Of a DNA stretch of 64,000 nt, positions 1 through 11,905 are shown piece by piece. The stretch's first letter is position 1; each line of letters starts with the position of its first letter. Source of the stretch: Manis javanica (Eukaryota > Chordata > Mammalia > Pholidota > Manidae); assembly GCF_040802235.1 (NCBI RefSeq), contig NC_133170.1, positions 9,377,001 to 9,441,000 of the forward strand, given 5' to 3'. A program made the position numbers and the translations under genes. The notes beneath the pieces are model-generated. The model did no database searches. It saw only the letters and a list, made by a program, of their open reading frames with translations, and had not been told where the DNA came from.

Positions 1-1604
1 AGCCACATCTTCTCTTTTTAAGATCTGCATTTCAATGGATGAACTCTCCAAACTTTAAGTATTGGCTTAAATTTCTTAAAATGCTGTGTAGGTCAAACCA
101 TGGAGCCTGCCTCCATGGTCTCCATCCCAGGACCACCAGTAAGAGAACTCTGCTGAAAGCCACAGTCCACAGGAGGTCAAAGAAAGCTCTGGAGCAGGCA
201 GGGTGGCCTCCTGCCAAAGGTTTCCTTGGAAGATTTGTCTGGTGATGAGCTGCAGGATTCAGCAAAGAAACTAACTGCAGAGGTCCAGGTAGAAGACAAT
301 TGCAGGGTCTGTATCAGAAATGACAGGGATGTGAACCAAGGCAGTGACAGAGGGAACAGAGAGGGATTCAAAGGCGAAAACGGCAGGAAATGATGGTCAG
401 GAGAGGGGCCCCAGGATACAGACAAAAACCTGACCCATTGCAAACTCTGATAATGTAGGTGAGCCTTGAAGGTCAAAGGGAAACTGAGGCTTAAAAGTGA
501 GCTCTTACACTTTCGAGAACAGGGCCATCTTCACGGGCTTGTGCCCTGTGTAGTCACACAGAACCCTCAGAAAAGTGCTATGCTTGGTTTAATATTCTGT
601 TGTCATCATCTTGAGACTCTTAATAATTTCAACTCTGAACTTGTTTTTGTAAATGAAGTCCAGTGGAACAATGGAGGGTTCATATGTGCAGAGGAGATCC
701 CATTTAATATGTGTGGGCACTATTCCTTGCCTCCTCATTCACACATAGTGTTTGCAATGCCACGTGAGCACTGAACTTCTGTGGATTCATGAACATGTGA
801 GTTCAGCGACCAGTTCAAGGTAAGGTGTTACAAACACAGCTGAGGAAGTAGGTGGGTGGGCGCTGACAGCTCCAAGAAGCCACGCTTCCTATTTGAATCA
901 GAACTTGTTTGCATGTAGAAACAGGGCAATGTCTTTCTAAGAAACACAAACACCAAAGAATCCTACCATATCCTCTCTTGCTCCTATGACTTCCCTGTAT
1001 TAGCCAACCACTTACACTGAAAAATGGTGGCATAGAAAGAAAAGGAAACACAGGGCAATGCATGGTTTTCCTTTCAGTGGTTACTTAAGCCAGTTCTTCC
1101 TTCTAAGCCAAAGACTAGTATGTGTATCAGGAAGTGAAATCAAAGTAGTGATTAGTTTTATGCAGTGTTTCCCCGCCCCCTATTCTAATAGGAACAATAC
1201 ACATACGCATGTACACATGACAAAATATGAAGTGTGTGATTTCAGTAATTCTGCATACCTAGCAAATGCACTTGTATTTGCATTTAACACTAACACTGCA
1301 CCTTTTAACATACAAAGATGAATAAAATCCATGCTAATAACATTAACTTTTAATTTTTTTTTCACATAGACATTACAGAGCACATTAACACAATGACAAG
1401 TCAAGAGAGGGTATGTAGAAGAAAAGGAACAGCTTTTTATATTACAACCTTTAATGGCACTTTTTCCAACTTTTTGAATGAGGGAGCCCCACACATTTTC
1501 ACTGTACAAGGGCTCCACAAATTGTGTGGCCAGCCCTACTGAGAACCTCTGAACTCAAAAATATCATGCCTATCTAAATATGCTACACACACTTGGCTAA
1601 ATTT
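1..1604. other. No recognisable gene or repeat
   Basis: Unique-looking AT-rich mammalian DNA. Only short, poorly protein-like open frames occur on either strand, and no splice-bounded frame was found. If the CpG-island transcript at 11.3 kb runs leftwards, this would be intron, but nothing here proves it. Confidence 0.4.
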
Positions 1605-2327
1605 TTCCTGACGTCTTTTTTTTTTTTAAAGCAAGGTGGCTTTATTTAAGGCAAAGTACACACTCTAAGAAAAAAGGGAGTGTGAGCAGCCTCAGAGAGG
1701 AGGTGAGCTTAAAGGCTTAGGATTCTTGTCTCTTCAGGATTTCAAGAACGGGGCAAAGGGCCAGGGGGATGTAGGCTTGACATGTGGTCTCATGATGTCT
1801 AGCCCCGGTGAGGGATATTAATTCACCTATAGTCAGTCCTCTAGATAGTCTGTAAGATAAACTTAACACAAGGAATTTCTTGGTCCTGTTCTTCTCCAAG
1901 ATAGTGGTTACCCTTAAGAAATGAGAACATATCATTTAGGACCGCTTGCCCTGCCTTAAGATAGGTTGTTGGCTAATTACCATAAAGTATGTTAGGAATC
2001 TTACCTCCTAACAACCTGGTTTTTAGAATTGAATCTTAGCCTTAGATGGAGTCCCTCCTATTCTTACTATACTGTTTATATCTCAGCATTTTTCATCGTG
2101 GCAGGAAAAGTTAACCACGATGGCTGTCCGTGTCCCTGCCCCACCTCATTCCCCCTCAAGGAACGCAGACCCTTGAAGCCTTTCGGGGAAAGTGGGTGTC
2201 GGTCAGCCTTTCGCGCTGCCTCCTGCGGAGGGAAGTGCTGGCCCTGTGGGTCCAGCAGTTCCAGTTCCCGTGCTGCCCGTCAGGGAGAGAGGGGTCATGG
2301 AGCTCTCTCAGCTTCCTGATGTCTTTT
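1605..2327 (-). mobile_element. LTR-derived transcript retroposed by L1 (antisense)
   Basis: The block is flanked by a 15-bp direct repeat: TTCCTGACGTCTTTT at 1605-1619 and TTCCTGATGTCTTTT at 2313-2327. The one difference is a CpG-to-TpG change. Read on the minus strand, the insert ends with AATAAA about 12 nt before a short poly(A), seen as a T run at 1616-1627. The minus-strand target GTTTT/AAAAGAC fits the L1 endonuclease site. The 3' part (about 1630-2000) looks like a retroviral U3-R region: pyrimidine-rich, then a polyadenylation signal. The 5' part (about 2100-2312) is more GC-rich and was not identified. A long TSD plus poly(A) is the L1 signature, because LTR integrases leave 4-6 bp. 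No coding capacity remains. Alternative: a processed pseudogene of an LTR-terminated cellular transcript. Confidence 0.65.
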
Positions 2328-3789
2328 AAAACAGCCCCCAAATGACCCCCCAAAGGAATGATGGGAGTGTGAAGCCGAATTTTAGGACCATGCCCTTAAT
2401 TACTGAATTGCTTCAACCCTGTCCTCCCATTCCTTCCCCTCATGTCATTACAACAATAAATGTGCTGAGGCACCATAACCCAGTGTCTTTCCAACTAAAG
2501 ATCTTTCTAGAAATAATTAAACTGAAGGCTAAAGAAGACCTTACCAGAGCAGCATTTGATGCAGGGGCCTGTCTGCTGGAAATCCTCCCATAGAGTACTT
2601 CCTGGTGCTCTGGTGGTTCAGTTGTAACCAAACCCAGGCTGTTTCTCACCACTTGAGTGCCCAGGTTTCCACTGGGAAGTTGTTCTGCGAACCATTAAGC
2701 CTGATTGTCTAAAAATTCCTCCTTCAAAGACAGTCAAGTTTTCCTTCGTCTCCTTTCATTCTCCTCCTCCTTTTTGTACCACCACTTTCCACTCCAGCAA
2801 ATTAATTTCCTGCTCGGAGACACATCCGGGCACATGTGCCAGTTTGTATTGTTTAGATGGGAGACTTCTGTCATTTTTACAAATTTTTCCTCTGTACCCA
2901 TAATCCCAAGAGCCAGCCTCTCAGGAGCCTGGGTGATTTGTCTATGAATATTCTTTCATGCCTCCTATTAAACTGAAAGAATGCAGAGTGCAGACTGCCT
3001 GCAGTGCACTTACCCAACTCTTACCCTTTCCTATCACATTTTTCTGTTTCTCCTATCCTTTCCTCCACCCCATCTGAAAAGGGTGCCTATGGGTTTCAAG
3101 GCTGACCTGCCACTCTCCACCTGACTGCATCCACCCGCATCCTCCCCCCTGGACTTTGCACTCCCTCCCTCCTCTCGTTTGCTGCTTTCCCATCGCCCTC
3201 TGCTGCACCTTCCCCAGAGCCAGGCTGTCAGAGCAGGCTTCTGCTTGTTCAAGTCCTTGAAAGGCTGGGCCTGCAGGGCTACCTGGTGCTGCTCATCACC
3301 TCCCATGTAGTCCTGTCTTTTGCGCTCTGGATTCTGTCTCTGCTGGGCAGCTAAAACCACTGTAAGTCCACAGCTGGCCAGGTGCTGGGCCAGGGCCGTC
3401 TCTCAGACCCAACCTCGTGAGAAGTGTACTGCCCTGGATGGCACGGCCCCCTTGCGTTGGGCGTACCTCCTTCCTTTGCCACCACGATCCTCCCCTCCTT
3501 GGGCGGTTCCCGCTCTATCACTTCCCGTAACTTTTCACTAGCCTGACCGTGTCCAAATGTCAGGAGTTCCCTGAAGGCTGTGTGCTTGCTTCTCTTCTTA
3601 TTCTACATCTTCTTCTTTAGTGAGTTCATCTATTCTCACTCTTCATGTACCCGTCCTATAGAGATGAGATTTTTGCCTGAACTCCAAACCTAAATTTCAA
3701 ATTCTTACTTAATAGCTTCTTGTGGATAAAATCAACTAACAGTTCTTAACGGCTGTTCGCATGTCAAGTACAGATCTACGCCAGAGGCG
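2328..3789. other. No recognisable gene; moderately GC-rich unique DNA
   Basis: Positions 3000-3550 are locally richer in G+C and carry overlapping open frames on both strands (108 codons minus, 73 plus). These have no domain, signal peptide or convincing splice borders. It may be an old, unrecognised LINE fragment. Confidence 0.35.
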
Positions 3790-4040
3790 ATAACATGAAG
3801 CGGTTGAGTAAACAAACCTAGAGGCTGTACCCACCTGCATTTAAATCCTGAGTCCAACAGACACAATCTGTGTGACCTGGGGAAGAAATTCATTGAACCT
3901 CGCAGTGCAGCTGACTCCTCAACTGCAATAAGGAATAATAACTACACTTTCTTAGGGCTGATGTAGACAGTCAATACAAAGTAAAATATGTAAGATGCTT
4001 GGAATATACCAAGTGCTCTGTAAGCATTAGGAACCATTGC
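3790..4040 (+). repeat. MIR SINE, sense
   Basis: The MIR signature is followed in order: a tRNA-related head with a variant of 'agtggttaa', then 'tgtgtgacctgggg', a degraded 'cctcag...ctgcaataaggaataataa', and a tail of the type 'cttggaatataccaagtgctctgtaagcatt'. Strong divergence fits an ancient mammalian SINE. A second, weaker antisense MIR piece may follow at about 4050-4135. Confidence 0.75.
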
Positions 4041-4439
4041 TGTTTTCCTCTTAAAAATCTCATGAGACAGGTAATATTATTTTACCCACTTACACAATGA
4101 AGGATGAAGGTAGGTTATTGTGGGTCACGATGGAAGCGCAAACTCTGGACGTTCAAATATTAATTCATCCTATTTCCCATTAAAATTCAACTGCTTGTGG
4201 GCCTTTCTTGAATAAGGTGTTCCGTCCCTCTTCCCTCTTCTCACCTCTTATACTTCGTAACATCGAACATACTGGTTCCAAAGTCATCGTTGTAAAATAT
4301 TTCTCATACCCCTCCCTGCCTTAAGGAAACAAAGCAAAACAAAATGCACTTTGAAACATAATCCGGTCACTCTTTAAGAGCTCGAAGATCTGTTTCCATA
4401 TCTCACCTATCTTAACAATATTGATCTACCTTATCTTCC

Positions 4440-4625
4440 TGTAAAACGAATCTCACTATATTCTGTTTTGCCCCAACGCTCACCTCCCACCACGGCCTCC
4501 TCAAAGTGTCCTACTCACCCTTCAGTGTGCATTCAAATCCCACCTCCTCTAATGGGACCCCGCGAAGGCCAATCCGTTTTTTGAGTGACTAATCTAATTC
4601 ATTGCATGATCTTCCCCTACCTAGT
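4440..4625. repeat. L2 LINE fragment
   Basis: The run resembles the pyrimidine-rich 3' end of L2 ('cctactcacccttcagtgtgcattcaaatcccacctcc'). It is divergent and incomplete, and its boundaries are approximate. Confidence 0.5.
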
Positions 4626-4829
4626 TACAAAAGACCAAACAAATTGGCTTTTTAAACTTTAATGCTCTTCTATATTTCAAGAGTAATAGATGAGTGTAAA
4701 AACAAACATTAATATGCTATAAAAAAGTTAAGGCTCCCTTCATCTTTCCTGCCATCCTAATCCCATCCTTCATAAATCACATTAGTAACTCTTCATGCAT
4801 TGACATATAAACTACATGTTTGTGCTCGG

Positions 4830-4935
4830 CTTATTTATTAAACATACATGTATTTATATGTATAAGTTTATTTAATACATATAAATATATATAAGCTTAT
4901 ATATTATATATATATTTCTTATATATACAGTAGAC
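4830..4935. repeat. AT-rich low-complexity tract
   Basis: Imperfect TA and TATG repeats run through this stretch. It is a simple-sequence tract with no coding potential. Confidence 0.8.
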
Positions 4936-5174
4936 ATCTCTATAAATCAGTGTATTTTTTCAATCTTTTAAACAGCTAAATCGTATTCTAAATCTGTCTT
5001 TTATTATGGTTATGGGTAAGGAGGGTCATCCCCTTTCTGCTCTCATCTCCTGCATACCGATATTCTTAAGGGTAAAAAGCATGTTTTATTTGTCCTCACA
5101 CCTCCATGAGGACTTCATAGGAAGGCCAAGAGTTGTTTAACACATATTTGAGGACATAACAATATCTGTCATTG

Positions 5175-5360
5175 ATCCAGGGCTCACTGTGTGTCAGGAA
5201 AACAGCTGTTAGTGCTTCATATATGTTATCACACTTGATCCTCATCAACACCCCATTCTTCCCATTTTACAAAAGACAAAAATCACACAGCTAGTAAAGA
5301 CAAGGGACTATAATCTACATTCGTCTGGCTCTGGAGCCCACACCCTTCATCCCTATGGTA
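5175..5360 (-). repeat. MIR SINE, antisense
   Basis: Reverse-complement MIR order is clear: 'cactgtgtgtcagg', 'cttgatcctcatcaacacc', 'cccattttacaaaagac', 'cacacagctagtaaa' and 'ctggctctggagccca'. Confidence 0.8.
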
Positions 5361-5659
5361 CAACTAACAAATTTCTCTTGAGGACATCCTCTCCTTTTTC
5401 AGCCAAAGCTGCAGAACGTTAGAGCTCCACGCATTCTGGCTTAGGCAGGTGGGACAGAGGATAGGAGATGGGTGCCGAAATGCATGGCATAGATGGAGGC
5501 AGTTGTTAGAGCTAGAAAGCTAATGTACCATCTAGCCATTCCATTACGTTTGCTAGATTCAGTCTACTAGAAGTTGAATTACCTGCCTCCCCCTTTACAG
5601 GCTACCCACTGCATTCCCCTCCAGTAGTAGCTGTCACCAGTTGTTGAAAATCTGTATGT

Positions 5660-5870
5660 CAAATGTACCACTATTATGTCTATTAATAATTTCTAATTAT
5701 TTATAATCCTTACAAAAATTCTACAACACAAATATCAGTACCCTCATTTTAAAGACAGGAGAGCTGAGACCCAGAGAAGTTAAATTACTTGCCGACATTA
5801 GACTGTAATAAATAGCAGAGCTGGGACTCAAGCTGCGGGTCTGTGTGGTTCCAAAAACCCACCTCTTTTT
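5660..5870 (-). repeat. MIR SINE, antisense
   Basis: Contains 'tataatccttacaaaaattctac', 'ctcattttaaagacaggagagctgagac', 'agagaagttaaattacttgcc' and 'agcagagctgggactcaa', in the order expected for a reversed MIR. Confidence 0.8.
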
Positions 5871-5949
5871 TGTCATACAGAAAGTTGACTTTTAATTCTT
5901 GGAGAAAAATGAACCCTGACTTTTTAAAATTTAGACCCGGTTAAGATTA

Positions 5950-6350
5950 CATTTAGCTACACATAAGACCCACCTCCTGGGGTTTAATCAAAGAGAGATT
6001 TTATTTTGCTCACAAAACGTCAAGAAACAGGCAGACGAGGTCTGGAACAGCAGGTTCGGAATGCCGTCAGCTTCTCAGCTGGCTTTACCGAGTCTGTGGC
6101 CACAAGTGGCTTCTCCACTTAGAAAACAATGTTCACATTCCAGAAGAAAGTTCATAGAGCAAAAGGCCTAATGGGGGAGTATATGGAGAGCGTCCCCTTA
6201 GACGAGTTTTGAGAGGCAGTGGGGGAAGGGGGAAGCCCCACCCAGCCACTTACATTTCTTTGGCCAGGACTACATCACTTAGACACCCCCAGCTGCAAAG
6301 GACTCTGGGAAATCAAGTTGCTTTTTTTGGCCATGGTCGTAAATTAAACA
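5950..6350 (+). repeat. Ancient interspersed repeat, LINE 3'-UTR-like
   Basis: The stretch carries a familiar ancient mammalian repeat pattern ('gagattttattttgctcacaaaacgtcaag' and, later, 'aaggactctgggaaatcaagttg'). A related sequence lies at 31060-31300. The exact family was not resolved by eye. The small open frame at 6209-6421 falls inside it and is not considered a gene. Confidence 0.45.
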
Positions 6351-9309
6351 AAATGGGTTTGGCTATGGGACAACATGTGAGGGTGGGATGCTGGTCAGGC
6401 CCACATGGTCAGGTGAGGTAGAGCACAAGTCATCCTAGAGAATCTAGGTACCACGAGGAGAGAAAAGGAGTAGAAGACCCTTAAATCTGTACTTAGAAGC
6501 TTTCTCAGTTGTGCAAAGTCACAACCTGGTGGGGGTGGAGGATGGAAAGTTTCACAAAAGCTGTCCAAGCAGCTGATCTGGAGGAAAAACACTGAGACCC
6601 CGGTGACTTCGCACCATTGCCCTGATCGATTCACAGGTTCACGCAGTGCTTCCTCCGCAGCCTCGCTCGCTTCCCTGAGTCAGCTCACATGAGAACCTAC
6701 AGGCTCCCTTGACTATCATTGCAAAGAAAAAGTAGAGTATGTTCAGATTCTGATTCAGGCAAAACAAAATTCTCTACTATGTGTCTTTATACGAGGCAGC
6801 ATTTTAAGAAACAGGTAACGGTTGCAGGGATGTTATTTATGCAACTGCAGCCACACTATCAAGTTATCATATTAAGAAAGTCAGCCATAGCGTTTTAGCC
6901 CTGTTTTCACTTTCTCCCAAGTAAATTTAATAAACTTTCCCCATAAAAACCTCATAAAAATCTGTGGTGGAGAGATGAATATTTTGTGCAAAGTACAATA
7001 GATGGAGAGAATGACTCAGAGCCAGCAAAGAAGCTAGATCCTAGGCACAAAAATACAAAACAAGGTCAGCTTACTTACTGATATGATGCGTATCTAATTC
7101 ACAGCATGGAAGCACAGGCTTCCCAATGGGCCTACCCGCTTCTTCCCAAGAACAGCCTTGCCTGCCTAAAGAATTTAGCCACTTATTTATGGATGGACTT
7201 ATCACTGAGAGCAACACCTTTTGTTTCCCACCAGGTAAAACACAGTTTGGCCTTTTAAACAGACATATACATACACTAGGAGTCAGCACGCCTGCTCTCT
7301 TGAACTTGCATCTGTTTTTATGTCAAACACTTGATTTCTATAAATCAAAGGAAAGGTGAAAATACCTAGCTGCACTCTGGTGCTCAAAGGGTACCCATAA
7401 AATCTACACCCAGTCCCAAAGGTATAGTACTTGATCTTCCTCCATGATCCGTATTTGAGACACGAGCCGTTACCAGAATGACTGGTATCAAATGCAATTC
7501 GAGTTCATACAATTCCTTCAGTCCTGGACATTTTTAGGTGCACCACTATGCAGGAACCACCAAATGATCTTTCTATTCTGAACCTATTACACTTGCCAAT
7601 GAAAACAAGGATGTGCGTATGAACCAGTCAAAATGTGAGTCACACCAAGTTCTAGGCAGACCCAAAACCGAAGTTCAGTCGTTTGCATACATACATGCAC
7701 CCAGACTACTCAGAGTCCAAACCCACATTTCAGAAATAGAAACTCTTCAAGGGGTACCAACTAGTACGCGTTTCACTCAGAGCCCCATCATCCCCACCTC
7801 CCGCAAACTGCCTAACAAGAGTGCAAACTTAAAACTCGTGGAAGCACCCATTTTGTAATTAAAATCCAGATGTCTGGTGTTTTAGATCCTTCGAAGTGGA
7901 GAAAAACATTGAAAAAGACACCCCCAGCACTCGGCCATTTGAAACATCAACAAACAACCAACTGGCATCAATAATTACTGTATTTAAAATAAACAACATA
8001 AAAGAAAGAGTCTTTTTATTCTGTAGGGTGGGAAGTTCAGTTTAGTTTTTTTAAAGCCATTCATTCCATTTAATGATGCATCAATCTTTGTGGTGGTGAT
8101 AAATGTGACAAAAGCTGTAGGCTTTTTGACTAGGAAAACGCTTCTGACATGCACTGTGATGAGTATAAGAAACAAATGACATAAAACACTACAGATGCAA
8201 GGAGCTGCACAAGCCCAGAGCAGTTTTTGGATAGCGTCCATTTTTGGACAGTTTTACGACTGATTTAATTGTGAAAATATCAACGTTTAGCTGAAGGGAA
8301 ATGCTGGCCAGAGAACAGACACTTTGTTCCCTTTACCCCAAACACCAGGGTCACTAACCTTAACAGCTTTATCCTCATACCAACCCCATCTGTTCCACTG
8401 CGATTAAACAAATAGTAACAATCATGGCTCCCTGAAAAATTTCACAGTTGGCTGCTCAACTATGATTTTTTTTTTTCTTCATTTCAGAACTGATATGAAC
8501 TTCTAGGGAAATCTCTGGGAATGAAAAGTCATCATTACACAATATCTCTTGCCTGTTCCCACCTTGAAGCAATGTTTCTTTAATAAAGAATAAGGCACAG
8601 ACCCATATGTGTACGGATGTTCATTCATTCATTCATTCACTCACTTATTCACTGTTTTGAAAAGGTAATTCAAACCAGGTCAGGAACATACAATTTTATC
8701 TTCGAAAAGACAGAACAATAAACGAGGCCTTCTGTGAGTTGACAGTTAGGAAAATGTGCCATTTGGGATATAGGCACTTTTAAAAATGGGAGATGAAAAC
8801 ACAAAAAGTTAGTTTTAATGTAGCAAATTAATAACATAATCTAAATTAAGTACAAAAATAAAAATTATTCCATGAATATGAATGAGGTTTTAAAAAGAAG
8901 TCAGCTAGTCAGTAACTGAGGGGGAAAAATGACCTTGTTCTTAGTTATCTCATGCTGGTACAGTGGGTGACAAAAAGATGACATAAGCAGTTTAGAGACT
9001 CCCCTCACCGCACTTGTTTCCCCAAAATGTCTGTGACGTCCTTGAAATTAGGCACTATTATCTAGAACTACATTGTGTACTGGATTTCAAGTCAACATCT
9101 GTCCACAAAGGCCACATTAGCCTATTTTTTTTAACACAGTTATCGGGACCATGATAGTTGCCGGTCAAAGAGAATTTAACCAAAACTTGATCCCACCTTT
9201 CTCAGTAACCCAAACATCTTTCAAACTTTGCCCTTTAAAAGTACTGTGTTTTCAGGGATGGTAGTACAGAAGAGAGAATATAGCCACTGATTCTGTAACA
9301 TCTTCCTAT
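6351..9309. other. Unique non-coding DNA, no gene recognised
   Basis: No splice-bounded frame, RNA gene or clear repeat was seen, apart from a short ATTC tract at about 8620. The open frames (up to 85 codons) are unremarkable and overlap on both strands. Confidence 0.4.
8618..8655. repeat. (ATTC)n-like microsatellite
   Basis: Five to seven imperfect units of ATTC/ACTC follow one another. It is short and interrupted, hence probably old. Confidence 0.75.
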
Positions 9310-9445
9310 ATTGACAGAAAACAATGACACTAGTGTGGGTGAGGATTTAATAATTTGGGTAACTGTTGAACCACTGTGTTGTGTACTTGAAACCAATATA
9401 AGATTGCATATCAACAAGACTTCAATTTTTAAAAAAGTAGTTTTA
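9310..9445 (+). mobile_element. L1 3' end fragment
   Basis: The sequence 'tgtgttgtgtacttgaaacc...tataagattgcatatcaacaagacttcaattttt' followed by an A-rich stretch is the typical end of a mammalian L1 3' UTR. The copy is heavily 5'-truncated and carries no coding sequence. Confidence 0.7.
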
Positions 9446-11190
9446 CTAACCCACATCTGCCTCATAAACATGGACCAAGAAGAGAAAAATTGGTTAAAAT
9501 GAAGTATAGAAAATTACTGTTATTTCCTCAAACTGTGAATAAAATTTAAAGTTTTGGCATATTCATCTGAATTTGGCACATCGGGATGACATCCTAAAGA
9601 TACTCTTTACTTCACTTGTTATTACAAACTGCCGTTTGAATACCCCATCAGCCAAGGCCCCAGAGAGCTCACATTAGCCCACGGAATTCCACATCACCTC
9701 CTCTTTCCTACTGAAAAAGTGCACTGGGAAATACAGTATGTTTTACATACTTCCTAGAGAACATAAAATAGAAAAGACTTGTTCACTATTATTTCAGAGC
9801 CATTAGGCAATTTGTTTCTCAGTCCAAAACACAAACCACAATTGAAATGTTCTAGCCCTTCAAATAAATCGCACCTTGCCTTTGCAAAAAGCCAGCTCTT
9901 TATCCACCCTGTACTAATACATTTTTTTTCTGGAACTAAGAATAATACAGACCCAGGTGTCTTAAAACAACAGCAAACAAAACACTTGTTTCCAGCTCTG
10001 AAACCCTTCATGTGGCTACAAAGAGGGAAAAACCCATCTATGAAGTCCAGTGCTCCACCCGTCCCATTAGATGTAACCTTGTGGCTTCTTTCCTTCCTTT
10101 CTTTAAGGAACCTGGGATGCAGCTTTTGGCTCACAGTGAAGACGCCCATTTCCTCCTGACCTGGCCACAGACGGACCTCACTTGCTGGAGAACAGAGAAA
10201 CTTGACTCAGGAGTCTCAGCCCTATGTTTTTAAGAAAGTGCCTTAATTAAGCACTGATCAGGCGGGTTCTAAACCAGGTTCATGGAGTTTAGTCTTTTCC
10301 CCAGAAAGTCAATCACACCCAGTTAGTGACCCGGGCACACAAACTGTCCCAGCAGGAAAAAAGACAGGGCTTCAACAGGAAATACACAAAAATCAGAACT
10401 GTGCACTTCCACTTCCCAAAATATCTTTTCCTCTCCACAGGCAATTACTTTCCCTAAATACCAAACTTGGACGCAAAATCAAATCCTTCTTCTATTGCTC
10501 TCTGCACTTCTCATTGAAAGGAAGGATTTGTTTTGGTCCCACATGTTGAAAAATTCAGGTTCCTAAAATCATCCTTGAAAACAAAACTACCAGCCCTCAT
10601 CCTTTCCTCAAGCAGTCGCAGAAAACAGATCTGAAGATTCTCAGCAGCCTTCCTAACCTCTCCAGATGACAAATTTGGCAACGAAAGGGATTCCCAGTCA
10701 AAATGGAAGTGAAAAAGATTTGGAGTTTCAGAAGTCTGTCCCCAAGAGACTGGTTGTCCCACAAACTCATACTTAATACACCCCAACTGAATTTCTCACA
10801 TCCTGACTGGACTATATAAAAGGATCTTTTTATGTTGATATATAAGAATAACAATGACATTCTTTCACTAAATCAATATATAATAGGCCACAAGGGAGAT
10901 AAAAGAAAAAGAAATACTAAACTTTTGTTCTCAGCGTGATTTTTGAGTCGATATTTCACAAAGTTTTCGTGACATTCTTCAAGAACCCTCTCCCCACCCC
11001 CCACACACTTCTCTGGGGTTTTCAAGTATTATTGGGAGACTAGGGTGTGTGCGGGGCAGGGAGGGGTGTCTACGGGCACAGACAAGACTTGCATGTCTAA
11101 TCCCGAAGGTATTTTTCGCATATAAGCTAGCTGGGAGCCCCAGCTGTTTATCTCCCCCCAGAAGTGCCCGTTCCCAGTGGGAAACAGGGA
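9446..11190. other. Unique DNA flanking the CpG island
   Basis: No known repeat was recognised. Overlapping open frames of 126-131 codons on opposite strands at 9754-10159 mirror each other and have no splice logic or protein-like composition. The low repeat density next to the island suggests possible regulatory conservation, which is inference only. Confidence 0.35.
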
Positions 11191-11300
11191 GTTGGGAATG
11201 GAAATCCACCCGAGGCAGGAAGAGCGGCCGCAACCCCCGGCTGCAGCCGCACACCGGGGACACCGCCCGCCGGCGCCCGCGAGGAGCCCAGCGCCCTTAC

Positions 11301-11450
11301 CTGGGGGTGCAGAGCCGCGGGCACGAGGCCCAGAAGTTCTGGGTCACGTCCGCTCCGAGCGCGCCGCCCGCGCCGCCCGCCCGGCTCCCGCCCCGCCGCC
11401 GCTCGGCGCTACACCATGCCGGGAATGCGGCCGCAGCGCCGGGCGCTGAC
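11301..11450 (-). other. Putative first exon of an unidentified minus-strand gene
   Basis: On the minus strand a consensus donor CCCCCAG/GTAAGG puts the exon end at 11301, inside the CpG island. Its 5' end is not defined; a start near 11450 is a guess from the CCAAT and CRE positions. A minus-strand frame is open through the exon from about 11521 to the donor, but it is Arg/Gly/Ala-rich as expected of CpG DNA, so the exon may be 5' UTR only. If the TMCO5-like gene is TMCO5B, the neighbour known from human and mouse would be RYR3. However, no RYR3-like initiating exon was recognised here, so no name is given. The rest of the gene would lie to the left and beyond the window. Confidence 0.5.
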
Positions 11451-11875
11451 ATCACTCTCTCCCAGGTGCCTCCCCCCGCCCCGCGCAGCCTCGCCGCCCA
11501 CCCCCCGGGCGAGCCAGCCAAACAGCGTCCGCGGGGGCAGGCCGGCCGCGCCCAGGCCCCGCTGATTGGGCGCGGGAACAGTCACTCAGGGGAGCAGCGC
11601 GTTTCACACAGTCGTCGCGGAGCCAGGCTCGGGCTGGAAGGGGCGGTCGGGGGAGAAAGCTGCCTCGCCTGCCATCTCCAAGGAAAGCAGATAATGGTCT
11701 GGGGGCGCGCCCTACGGATCGCGTCTCCAGCTTCTCTGGGCGTAGTTACTACATCCCCGGGCAGAAACGAAACCAGCCCCCCCACCCCAAAGCCCCCTTT
11801 AGGAAACACAACTGCGTCTGTGTCACAGGCTAGTACGAGGCGGGCGGCGCGGGGGCAGAAAACGGCTAGCTGCCC

Positions 11876-11905
11876 GAGTCCTGCACGGAAGAGTCCTGCA
11901 CGGAA
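11876..11905. repeat. 15-bp tandem duplication in the CpG island
   Basis: The unit GAGTCCTGCACGGAA occurs twice head to tail (11876-11890 and 11891-11905) with no mismatch. It lies at the right edge of the CpG island, upstream of the inferred minus-strand promoter. Confidence 0.9.

Noticed and set aside
8618-8655. CRISPR-like or regulatory direct repeats
   Set aside because: It is a plain tetranucleotide microsatellite in mammalian DNA; no spacer structure exists.
9754-10159. Mirror frames of 131 and 126 codons on opposite strands
   Set aside because: Antisense shadows of one another, with no start context, domain or splice support for either.
11301-11521. RYR3 or SPRED1 first coding exon
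   Set aside because: Both are possible neighbours of TMCO5-family genes, but no matching initiating peptide was recognised on the minus strand, so no symbol was assigned.
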